Source: Globisporangium splendens
Taxonomy: Eukaryota > Oomycota > Peronosporomycetes > Pythiales > Pythiaceae
Direction: 5' to 3'
DNA length: 64,000 bases
NCBI GenBank assembly: GCA_006386115.1
Contig: VFIW01000002.1
Span: 62,001-126,000 of the forward strand
The position numbers and the translations under genes are program-made. The stretch's first letter is position 1. Every line of letters starts with the position of its first letter. The notes below the pieces were generated by a model. The model saw only the letters and a program-made list of their open reading frames with translations. It did not search any database and was not told the DNA's origin. Positions 29,263 through 38,641 of this stretch are shown here, one piece after another.

Positions 29263-31236
29263 TTATTTACAGCCGCTACCGCCGACGATCTTCAAGCACT
29301 CGGTGCTCTTGAACAGAGACATGAGGTTCACAGCGATCGCAAATACGAACACGAGCGCGAAGAACGTAAAGAGCACCGCCGAAACGAGTTTGTTCGAGCC
29401 GCCGTGCAGTTTCAGTGCCTTTGCTTCGCGCTTTTGCTTGGGGAGCAACGGCAGCACGGCGAGATTGAGAAACACGCGCACACCGTACATCACGAAAAAG
29501 CTGAACGCGACTTGCCATCGCACGTAGTTCGAGTCGCTCTTGATGTCTTCATCGTACACGTCAAACGCCGAGTTGATGTAGTTGGAGATCGCAGTCGACA
29601 TCGGACCCGCGAGGTTGTACACCGTCGTGACGAGCCCGTAGGTGCTGCTCTCGAACCCGGGCTCGGCGATCTCGACGATCACCAAGATGCGCACCATCAT
29701 TGCGAGACAGTCGAAGAAACTCACAAACTGGTCCTTGGTCAAGTAGAAATATTTATTCCGGTACACATCGAACACAGTGATCATCACGCTCGGTAATCCG
29801 ATCGCGAGCCCACAAAAGATCGCGATGAGCATCGTGATGCGCCAACTCACGTTGAGCAGGTACTTGTGCGTGACAAAAGAGCCCGCGGCATAAATGCCCG
29901 TCGTCGCCGAGCGAAACAGGTTCTTCGTGAACGGGTCCATGTTGAGCCACAGGTGGTTGATCGTTGACGACGGCGTGACGTCGAACGCAAGACTCAGTTT
30001 CTGCAGAAACCCGTAGAGCACGATCTGCCACGTCGCGCGCCGCTGCATGATCTTCCAGAAACTCGCGAGTTGAAGCTTGAGTGAGTGACCTTTGTCGACT
30101 TTCTCGTCGCGCAGGTTGAAAATCGTGCATAGCACAGTGACGAGCGCCACGCCCGCCATGATCCAGAACACGCCATTGATCGTGAGCGCAAACTTGAACG
30201 TGCCGTTGTACACGGGACTATTGAGCCCCAATGCTACGAGCAGCGTGCCCGAGAGCTCCCCCATGAAGCGCACGCCGTACACGGTCAGTTGCGCACGACC
30301 ACGCATGTGCTCGAACTCACGCTGTGCGAACTCGACCATGAGACCGTCGCAGGACACATCCGCGAAGAGATACCCGATCGTGACGATCATGAGCGGGATG
30401 ACGTACTTGGGGCTCTCATCTGGCGCGTCTGGGTTCACGATCGGGCCGTCTCCTGTGTACCGAAGCGGTGCGACGGCCGGGTTCAGTGCCATGATGGTCG
30501 TGATCACGAGCACGCAGCACCAGCCGAAGATGATGTACGGCTTCCGCCGGTACCCGTACACGGGCATGCAGTCTGAGATAATCCCAAACACAAACTTGAA
30601 GTACCACGCAAACATCAGCAGCGTGTCGGTCGCATTTGCCTGGTAGCCTTCGAGCCCCAGGTAAATCTTGAAAAACGGGTACACGAGTCCTGGGAGAATG
30701 CCGTTGAAGATGCCGACCGCGTAATAGTTCACCAAGAGACCGATGTTCTCACGCGCAAACAGGTTCACTGGCCCTCCTGGACGCAGCGCGCCGCCGACAC
30801 TATCATCACTGGGAACATGATGCAGACTGCGCCGTCGCAGGTTATTGGTACCACTGCGGACGCTCGACAAGTTCGTGCTGGTCGACGTGTCCCCCGTGTT
30901 GTTGTCACTCTGCGGGAGTCCCTTTAGGCTGTCGCGCGTGGCGCGGCCGCCATGGCCGATCGAGTCCCGAAACCGCGGCAGCAGATCGCGCGGACTCTCA
31001 GTCGTGCAGTACGCTGTCGTCGCATCTTGGTCGTCTTCCTGACGCTCCTGCGCGTTTGTTGAGCTTCTGGCACTTTCCTTCTGCGGATTCGTATTGTTTA
31101 TTTTCGCGACGCCGCTGCCATCGTCGTCATCGGCGCTCGTCTGCTCCTGGACGTGAAAATGGTGGTGCTGATTAAAGTGTCGCATGGCATCGTCTTCATC
31201 CGAGAACGTCGTCGGCGCATGCTGCTTCATGCTCAT
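29263..31236 (-). CDS. Folate/biopterin transporter, BT1 family (MFS)
   Basis: Integral membrane carrier of 657 residues in one exon; relatives in Leishmania, cyanobacteria and plants move folates, biopterin or related compounds. The N-terminal 150 residues are cytosolic and disordered (His/Gln, Asp and Ser-rich). The membrane part then shows about twelve helices, with the BT1 signatures YAVGIFNGILPGLVYPFF, FAWYFKFVFGIISDCMPVYG and RRKPYIIFGW near helices 1–3, and ADVSCDGLMVEFAQRE in the middle. The frame continues upstream through non-ATG codons; the ATG at 31236 (MSMKQHAP) is the most plausible start. Oomycetes carry many BT1 paralogues, so the substrate cannot be read from the sequence. 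Confidence 0.88.
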   Translation of the reverse strand: MSMKQHAPTTFSDEDDAMRHFNQHHHFHVQEQTSADDDDGSGVAKINNTNPQKESARSSTNAQERQEDDQDATTAYCTTESPRDLLPRFRDSIGHGGRATRDSLKGLPQSDNNTGDTSTSTNLSSVRSGTNNLRRRSLHHVPSDDSVGGALRPGGPVNLFARENIGLLVNYYAVGIFNGILPGLVYPFFKIYLGLEGYQANATDTLLMFAWYFKFVFGIISDCMPVYGYRRKPYIIFGWCCVLVITTIMALNPAVAPLRYTGDGPIVNPDAPDESPKYVIPLMIVTIGYLFADVSCDGLMVEFAQREFEHMRGRAQLTVYGVRFMGELSGTLLVALGLNSPVYNGTFKFALTINGVFWIMAGVALVTVLCTIFNLRDEKVDKGHSLKLQLASFWKIMQRRATWQIVLYGFLQKLSLAFDVTPSSTINHLWLNMDPFTKNLFRSATTGIYAAGSFVTHKYLLNVSWRITMLIAIFCGLAIGLPSVMITVFDVYRNKYFYLTKDQFVSFFDCLAMMVRILVIVEIAEPGFESSTYGLVTTVYNLAGPMSTAISNYINSAFDVYDEDIKSDSNYVRWQVAFSFFVMYGVRVFLNLAVLPLLPKQKREAKALKLHGGSNKLVSAVLFTFFALVFVFAIAVNLMSLFKSTECLKIVGGSGCK

Positions 31237-33126
31237 TAACCCACTGATGTGGTCCCTTCTCGATGCCAAATGCTTATGCGCGCGCAGACGGCGGCGGATT
31301 ACGATGTGGGTCGCGAGAACGCGGGGCCGCGAGCGCAAGACACACGGAGAGAAGGACTGACTGAGGCGCATCCCCCCACTGATCACCTCCTCACAGATGC
31401 ACACGCACGCGCGCGCACGACGGCTGGAGACGCGTCCATAGTGAACGCAAGTCACTTTCTGAGCGTCTGTGGAACGAACGACAGAAGAAGAAGGAAGCGG
31501 ACCCAACGGAGATGGGCGATGAAGAGCTCACAAAATATTCTGAAAAAATGAAAATATGACGGAAGAGAGGTTCAGACGACTGTCAGTGGATGGCGGAGAA
31601 AGGCGAGTGTGAATGCGGAATGACAGGTGCAGGCTGTTTGGGAGGTTGAAAACGTAACGTCACGTGGGGAGGGAGGTTAAATCGACGCGAGCGAAAAGGC
31701 GTCCAACTGCAATCAAATCGGCAAAAGCGCGCTTAAGTCGACAGGTGTCGTGTTGAGGAAACACAATGGCGACCAACAAGAACTCAACGATCACTCCGTC
31801 GCTAGTTTAAGTTGTGACGTTTTACAGTATGCCTTAATGCCAGAGCCTTGCTGCCTTGTCGCCGTAGAGATGGCCTCATGCAGGATATGAGTACAGTAAT
31901 GCTTGACAGATACAATAGGTACTCGCGCATGGATGCTTTCACTGCGCTTGCATGTTGACGAAATTTTTGGACCATCTGCGGGTGCATATGGAGCTGAACT
32001 GAAAAGCCATATTGCGTCTATCCCAGATAGTCGCGCTGGACGTTTGGCATTGTCGAATGCTTCGATGACACATGAAGACGACGACACGATAGGAGCTCCT
32101 GCGGCAAATGGCTTAAGTTGACAATTGTTGCGCAGTGGTGGGGATGATGCTCAGCCTCAAAGTTTCACTACAGTACGCTTTCTGAAAAATATACCGCTCT
32201 TACTCATACAAATGTTGGCATGTCATCCAAAGTAGACAGCGGTGGTAGAGCATCAACTTTGCCGAGACTTTACAGTCGGACTTTGTACCCATCACTTTAC
32301 CAAACTTGATCTCGACAAATCGTTTCCTTGAACCCCTAAAACGCTTCTGATGTCCTCGAATACCCCTATGTAACAGTGCATGTGTCCTCACTGGCTCACC
32401 CCTATATAAGGGTGCATGTTCATGAAGGGCGGCCACGTTTGCCATCACTACGTCAACTGGAACCCCTTCCAGCCATTCGCAGCGGCGATGGCGCGTACCA
32501 GTCCTTGCAGCCGTACTCGCCCACGCACGGGTTGCCGTACGCGCAGAAGCAGGTCTCGAACCCGCGGCCGTCGTCCGCTTTCTCCCTCTCGCGCTTGTCG
32601 CTCTGCAGCTGCGGCGCCAAGCTCGCGCGCGTGAGCAAGGTGCATATCTGCAACTAAAGCTACGAGCGCAATACCTTTTTCGAGGCTTCTGGGCTCGTCC
32701 GCGCAGACTTGATGGCGGTTGTCGGCGCACTCATATCCAGTCAGCCTAGGAGTAATCCTCTCGCTCCTATGGTCTGGTCATCGCATCTGGCCAACTCGGC
32801 TTCATCTATTGCTCCTTTTCAGAGCCAACAATAGACGTCAAGAATAGACGCCAAGCTGCCGCACAAGTGGTTAGTCTCTTTCCGCTGTCAGCCAACCACT
32901 GTGATGAGCATCACACTGCACACGCAGTCCATCAAAAGCCTTGCTATTATATATCATCCAAACGCGAGAGCCTACACCACACTCCTGTCTTGTGTTTCTT
33001 TTCCCTGTTGCTGCATTTCGTTGGCTGTCTTTCGTCACTGCACTCGGTAGTTGTTTCTCGTCTCTGCCCTTTTCATTCTTCAACCTGCTTGGATCCGTGG
33101 TAAACAGCCAAACACGAAACGACAAG
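31237..33126. other. Long intergenic region with one gene relict
   Basis: About 1.9 kb between two minus-strand genes. Apart from the relict at 32448–32734, I see no gene. Two imperfect copies of ACCCCTAT...GTGCATGTT-like sequence lie at about 32363–32384 and 32397–32420, close to the relict's 3' end. Confidence 0.45.
32448..32734 (-). pseudogene. Relict of a small Cys-rich protein gene
   Basis: From the ATG at 32734 the minus strand encodes MSAPTTAIKSARTSPEASKK, then a 27-base stretch (32648–32674) with two in-frame TAG codons but GT...AG ends, then a coding-like segment with FETCFCAYGNPCVGEYGCKD. The frame stops at 32453, but shifting frame just after the last Cys gives a sensible tail (AIAAANGWKGFQLT, stop at 32448). 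A 27-base intron would be extremely short, and the tail needs a frameshift, so this looks like a decaying copy. I recall similar Cys/Asn-Gly-Trp motifs in oomycete hypothetical proteins but cannot name a family. Confidence 0.4.
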
Positions 33127-36100
33127 TTAGTGTAATTGCGCCAATTCTTCAATGCGGTTCGTCAAATCCTCGAGCGTGAATGGTTCCTTGTCTTCCAGGT
33201 GGCCGTCATTGTTCAGGAGCTCGACGACCTTCGCCATCTGGGGCTTCGGCAGATCTAGGAAACTCTCAATCAAGTCGCCATCGATGAAATTTTTGGCCTC
33301 CGAGACCGAGCGGCGGTTCTCAAACATGCGCCACTCCTTGTGCGAAAAGCCACCGACGCCCTTGATCACCTTGTTGAGAACGTGCTGCATGCGAAGCAGG
33401 AATCCGTACTGGTCCTTGGTGATTGGCACGATCACACCGATCATACCGCTCACGGTGCCGAACAGCATGGACTGCTGGTTGACTGGCGTAGTGAGCGCCG
33501 TCGACGGTTGGTCAACATCGACCATATCCGAAGATGAAGAGGTGTTGATCGTCGATGCCGTGTTGTTCTGCATCACAAGGGAGCCATAACGGAAACGGTT
33601 GACAAACTCGCCCAAGTGGTATTCGCCCACCGTCTCCAGTCGTCCCCGTTCTTCGTCGGACACGGCGCCGCTGTTGCGTTGCACCGTGAACAAATTAAAG
33701 TCGGTCTCACTGCCAATGTACGTGTCGTCGTCGACGATACCAAGCGCCGTCATCCAGTTCGAGTTCAAATCCTTCGCAATCTCTTCAATCGTCCCGTCCA
33801 ACTGCTTGTAGCTCAACAGCGAGATCGACTTCATCAAATCACCCACGACGATAAAATCGCCGCGCGATTCCATAAACAGCGCCAATGTGTGGCCGTAGTG
33901 GCCGCATTCCGAAATCAGTTCTTTCTCGTTGTCCGCATTCTCGCTCCACTTGTACAAATGCACCTTGCTGTTCACGCCAGCGAGCACCTTGCCGTTGAAC
34001 GCATTTAGGCAATACACTGCACCCTTCACTTCTTTCTCCGTCACAAGTTGTAACTTGCGCTCTCCGTGGATGCCGGTGATGGAAAACACTAGAATACGGC
34101 CTTGGTGCGGCTCCGATTCTTCTTGGTGAACATACGCTGTGCCAACGACGAAGTAGGACGCGTTCGAGGCATCACCACTGAGTGGCGTCACAATGATCGA
34201 GCATGGCGTCTCAAATGGATCAAGACGGTACGAGTTGAGGATTTCAAAAGTCTGGTCATCGATCAAACGCACGAAGCCTTGGTCCACCTCGTCGCCGTTG
34301 TCGTCCACGCTAAAGTTGACGGTCAGTACACCCAGTGTGTGGGATTGTCCATTGTGCGCAATGCGGCGAGCCCATTCGTTCAAGTGGAAAGTCTGGATGT
34401 GCAGTTTCTGGATATCATCGACCGTCCCGATAGTCAACTCTTCCTCAGAAGCAAGCGCCAGACATTCGGGGAACGATTCCGAGTCAAATGGACACATCAC
34501 ATTCACCTCCTTCGCGTTCACGTTCGAGTACAAGAGCTTGTTGTTGTTCGAGTAGATCACCGTTGGTCGATCGCACGACGCAAACACGTGCGTCATGTCT
34601 TTCGAGCGGAACGTGGACAATGCAATCGGCTGCGACCCCAGCGACACACGCTTTCTATTGCTCAGCGCTCCAGTTTCAGCATCCAAGTGGAAGTTCACCA
34701 GACTGCCATCACCGAGTCCAACAAGGAGGTAGTCTTCGCCTTCAAACGTGTTGCAGAGCACTGAACGCGGTAGCAGATCATTGCCTAGTGGTTCCTTCGT
34801 GAGTTGCTTCAAAGTCGGCAATTCCAGAACGCACACAGAAAAGTTTGTCCAGAGACCGACCACACAGATGGGGCTTCGCAGCGCGTTCAATTCCCAATGT
34901 TGTCCAAAGCTACTCTCCATTTTCACATCGCTCTCCATTTTCACGTCTCCATCGCCATTTGCTGCCTGGCTCACTCGAGTAGAAGACGTGAACGGGGTAA
35001 TGTCCACGCACGCAATCTCGTGCTCCAACTTCACTTGCGATTGTTCCACGAGCTTGTCCCCGTGCACTTCAAGGTACACGAGCACACCGCCAGACGTAGC
35101 AGCTACGACTTGCGTTGGATTTGCTGCCGCGACTGTGATGCGGGAGCCTGCTGGCGGTGTCCACGTCGATGTCAACTGGAACGATTCCGAGCTGATCACA
35201 CGCATTTCACCCTCCGTCACCTGAAGCCACGCGTTTCCCAGCAGGTTGCGGCAGTACAGCGTCTTCACATTCAGGAATGCATCGATCTCTTTCTCTTCCA
35301 TTTCATCGTCATCGCCAATAGCCAGGATACGAATCTCGCTAACGTAACTCTGCAGCAAGTACTTATCATGCTCACTGGCAAACGTCTCGCGCAGCGACCA
35401 CATCCCCTTGATACCAGGGAGCTCCGTGCTCGCCTGCTCGTTGATGCCGATGCCGTTGCGAATCACACGCAACGATCCGTCCTTGTCCGCACCACTGCAC
35501 GTCACGATCTGGCCCTGGCCTTGGCGATCGAGATCCATCACGCAAAAGTCGATGATCGGACCAACGTTCACGTACGTGTCCAGCACTTCAATGTACGACC
35601 CCTGCTCGTCGCGTTCCGGGTTGAGCTTGATCAGTTGCGAATCGCCAAACGTGCTGCCGACAAAGACGACACCGTTGTCCAAATACGAGATGCACGACGC
35701 GATGCTCGTCTCGCCGAGCACCTCCAGATGCACGCCCGTCACGTCTTTGCCCGTGAACTGCAGCGCCACGACCGACAGCGTGCCGTACTGATCCGCGAGC
35801 AAGAAGCGCGATCCGTCCTTGTCTACCGATCCGTACACCTGGATCACCGTGCTCTGCATGGGGATCGCATGGAAGCTCGTGCCGTTGTGGTACACGATCG
35901 TCTGGTTGGACACGATGAGCACGCCGCCGCATGGCGCAGGCACGGGCACCAACAGACTCGCGCCGGCTTCAACATTCGACTGACTCCACGGTCCTTCAGC
36001 GAAGTCTTTCTCCTTCACGAGAATGTGGTACGTCTTCACATGGCGCGCAGCCTTGTAGTCCTCGTAGAGCACGCAGATCGTGGGCTTCGTGTACCCGTGG

Positions 36101-36606
36101 AGGAATTTAATGTCGATCACGCGCAGCTCGTCGAGACGGATGTTGAATGTCTCCTTCAGAATGCCCTTATTGCTGTCAATCGGGATCACCTTAAAGTAGC
36201 CTTCGTAGAGGTTCATGCCAATGAGGCGGCCCTCGGGGTCAATGTTGCCCGTGGTCACGATCTCGCTGCTGCGACCGATCGAGTCGCGGATGTTACCGTG
36301 CGCCTTGGTCACGACCTGCTGCGTCGCGGCATCGTACGCGAGCACACAGAACTGGAACCGCTGCGTGACGATGAAAAGCCAGTCCTGCGGCTCGTTGGCC
36401 GCGCGGAACACCTCGAAAATCGCGATGCGGCCGTAGAGATTGATGTCGTGCTGCGGGAAGAGCCCCTCAGGCGTGAGCAGGTGCACCTCGAAGCGCGTCG
36501 ACTTGGCCAGCAGCAGGTTCACGTCGTTGGCGCCCGTGAACGCGGCCGTGAGCGAGTGCGTCACGCTCGTGGGCTTCTGCGCCGTCGCCACGTAGTTGTA
36601 CGCCAT
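33127..36606 (-). CDS. DDB1: DNA damage-binding protein 1 (DDB1), CRL4 adaptor
   Basis: Adaptor that links substrate receptors to the CUL4–RBX1 ubiquitin ligase; also acts in nucleotide-excision repair. Single exon, 1159 residues, close to the usual DDB1 length of about 1,100–1,140. It begins MAYNYVATAQKPTSVTHSL, and the N-terminal propeller carries NLLLAKSTRFEVHLL and YGRIAIFEVFR. The C-terminal CPSF-A region shows the characteristic RSVSEAKNFIDGDLIESFL segment followed by a short helical tail. These match DDB1 and not CPSF160 or SF3B3, which are longer or differ in the C-terminus. A middle insertion with GDVKMES repeats (DVKMESDVKMESS) is specific to this sequence. The absence of introns in so long a gene is typical of compact oomycete genomes. 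Confidence 0.95.
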   Translation of the reverse strand: MAYNYVATAQKPTSVTHSLTAAFTGANDVNLLLAKSTRFEVHLLTPEGLFPQHDINLYGRIAIFEVFRAANEPQDWLFIVTQRFQFCVLAYDAATQQVVTKAHGNIRDSIGRSSEIVTTGNIDPEGRLIGMNLYEGYFKVIPIDSNKGILKETFNIRLDELRVIDIKFLHGYTKPTICVLYEDYKAARHVKTYHILVKEKDFAEGPWSQSNVEAGASLLVPVPAPCGGVLIVSNQTIVYHNGTSFHAIPMQSTVIQVYGSVDKDGSRFLLADQYGTLSVVALQFTGKDVTGVHLEVLGETSIASCISYLDNGVVFVGSTFGDSQLIKLNPERDEQGSYIEVLDTYVNVGPIIDFCVMDLDRQGQGQIVTCSGADKDGSLRVIRNGIGINEQASTELPGIKGMWSLRETFASEHDKYLLQSYVSEIRILAIGDDDEMEEKEIDAFLNVKTLYCRNLLGNAWLQVTEGEMRVISSESFQLTSTWTPPAGSRITVAAANPTQVVAATSGGVLVYLEVHGDKLVEQSQVKLEHEIACVDITPFTSSTRVSQAANGDGDVKMESDVKMESSFGQHWELNALRSPICVVGLWTNFSVCVLELPTLKQLTKEPLGNDLLPRSVLCNTFEGEDYLLVGLGDGSLVNFHLDAETGALSNRKRVSLGSQPIALSTFRSKDMTHVFASCDRPTVIYSNNNKLLYSNVNAKEVNVMCPFDSESFPECLALASEEELTIGTVDDIQKLHIQTFHLNEWARRIAHNGQSHTLGVLTVNFSVDDNGDEVDQGFVRLIDDQTFEILNSYRLDPFETPCSIIVTPLSGDASNASYFVVGTAYVHQEESEPHQGRILVFSITGIHGERKLQLVTEKEVKGAVYCLNAFNGKVLAGVNSKVHLYKWSENADNEKELISECGHYGHTLALFMESRGDFIVVGDLMKSISLLSYKQLDGTIEEIAKDLNSNWMTALGIVDDDTYIGSETDFNLFTVQRNSGAVSDEERGRLETVGEYHLGEFVNRFRYGSLVMQNNTASTINTSSSSDMVDVDQPSTALTTPVNQQSMLFGTVSGMIGVIVPITKDQYGFLLRMQHVLNKVIKGVGGFSHKEWRMFENRRSVSEAKNFIDGDLIESFLDLPKPQMAKVVELLNNDGHLEDKEPFTLEDLTNRIEELAQLH

Positions 36607-36845
36607 GTCCGTCGAGCGAGGAGCTGCCGCTTGCCTTCCGCTTCCTAAATGTGAGTTCTGACAGAATCAAGATTGGGGTGCGCAAATCAAATTTGAATCG
36701 ATTACGAGCGAACCAAATGAATTGAGATAAACTCACGTATTTACGGAAATGACATAAACTACAAATTGTGTTTATGAACAAGCGATTGTATTTAGGAGGA
36801 AATACGGATGTGCATTTGGATGCGTATTCACGGGCGTGCAAAAAT

Positions 36846-38328
36846 TCACCACACGATCAATGGAGTCTTGCCTCGGTACGAAATGCCGTTGAAGTCCTCA
36901 ATGAGGTACTGGAAATCTTTGAGGCTCGTGAGGCGGTAGTGTGCGTTGTGGTTCGGGAGGTCGCTGGGCGAGAACTGGAAGTGGCACGCGTGCGTTCCCG
37001 CCGCTCTGATTGCAACAGCCGCAGGGTTAATTGAGATAGCAAACAGGACCGAGTCATAATGGAAACTTACTTTGCAGCTTTGATCGTGGCGGAAGAGCGG
37101 GCGACGACGAGAATATCGGCGGGTTTGAGTCCGAGCTCGCCGCAGATCGAGAGGATCGGCGCTGGATCTGGGAACTTGTGGTACGCTTCTCGAGACATGA
37201 ACGCATCGAATTGGCCGTCCATCTGCCATGAAAGTCCAAAGCACACAACGTTAGCAAAAGCACGCGTGCAAACGCAGCATCGCTCTAATAAACCACGGAC
37301 CTCTTTGAGGAAATACTCATACTCTTCCTACGAGTTATCCAAACGACAGAGAAATGAAGTGGGTAGTTCATCTTGTCAATGTGTTTCCAGTAACATCACC
37401 ATATTCGCAGGAGACGTACATTCTGGATAGGAGACTGGTTGGGAATCACGGCCTTGAACAAACCTCTCGTGTTCGAATAACTCTAGAATACATGAGCAAG
37501 CACATAGTTCGGCATGATACTCTAGCGTAACTCCTATGGGCAATAGGCACAACATACCAGCAGTTCATTCGCGCCGTCATTCACGAGCCACGTCGACAAG
37601 CCCTTGGACGTCAGGTCCGACCTGTCCCCCGCCATCAGATCCAGGACACCTGTTGGAGCTCCACTGGCGGCACGGTCCTTGGCCTTCGCCTTAAGCTGGT
37701 TGATCTTGTCCAAGTACTTTGCACGCGCAGCATTGCCATCGGAGCTGCTGCTGCCACGTCCAAGCGTCTTTTCTAGACGATTGCGTTCCTGTTCCTTGCG
37801 CGCAGCTTCCTTCTGCTCTCGCATCCGCGCAAGTTCTTCCGACGCCGACGCCAGTTGCTTCTCCAAGTGGATGTCATCCTCGGATTTACCCGCCGCAGCG
37901 CGCTCTTTCTCTGGATCGCCAGTCACCTTGTCGATATCTATTGCATCCATAGGCACAACATCATGAAGTTCGAGATCATATCATATTGCAACGCACGTCA
38001 ACAGCGACGTACACTGCGAAGGCAAGCCCTGCAGCACGCTCTGCAGTCGATCCTTCACAACCCAGGGTTTGCCTGTCGAGTCCTGCTGCAGGTCCTTCAG
38101 CAGCGAGCGCACATCACTCACAAACATGTTGCTGACGGACGCGAGCCCCGCGCCGAAGGCAGACTGCTCCTCCTGCTTCTGCTTCTCCGCGGCCGCAGCC
38201 GCCGCCAGTTTGCGGCGCTTCTGCTCCGCCTGCTCCGTCGCGGACTTGCCGATCAGCGTGGAGCAGAGCACGTCGTACTCGACGATCACGCCCTTGAGCT
38301 TCTGCGCCGCCGCCTTCGCGAGTTTCAT
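36846..38328 (-). CDS. Coiled-coil protein with degenerate HAD-like domain
   Basis: Exons 38013–38328, 37558–37937, 37420–37482, 37301–37327, 37071–37222 and 36846–37005 join in frame to 365 residues. The C-terminal part reads as the second half of a HAD-superfamily hydrolase: FDAFMSREAYHKFPDPAPILSI, then LGLKPADILVVARSSATIKAAKAAGTHAC, and a phosphatase-like tail. At the N-terminus GVIVEYDVLCSTL sits where HAD motif I should be, but the DxD nucleophile is missing. A long Ala/Lys/Gln/Glu coiled-coil insertion (about 40–200) separates the two halves. Catalysis therefore looks unlikely; a scaffold or regulatory role is possible. One exon is only 27 bases, and its donor (GTCCGT) is weak. Function unknown. 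Confidence 0.6.
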
Positions 38329-38641
38329 CTCTTCGTTCGGAGTTCTATGACACAACTGACAAAATGGCAAATGGTGTGCTAACGAAGCAATCACGTGCCT
38401 CTCTGTATAAGAGCAAAGTATCCAACTGCGTTTACTTAACTCACACCAAACAAACGATGCTGCTCACTCACATCTCTGTGTAAAAAGCAGAATGACCCAG
38501 CTGCACCTGTCTACTTAACCCAAACTCGACAATGCCAACATGAAGGTGCGCCACACTAATTGCGGCATTTGGACAAGGGGGGGATTGCAAGCACTTGCTG
38601 CGTCAGAAGAACAATACCAAGAAGCTCTCGTAAGCTAAGCC
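38329..38641. other. Divergent promoter region
   Basis: About 310 bases between the divergent HAD-like gene and VPS39. A G7 run lies near 38560. No gene seen. Confidence 0.45.

Noticed and set aside
34804..36648. Plus-strand open frame of 614 codons
   Set aside because: Antisense shadow of DDB1 with His/Arg/Ala-rich low-quality protein sequence.
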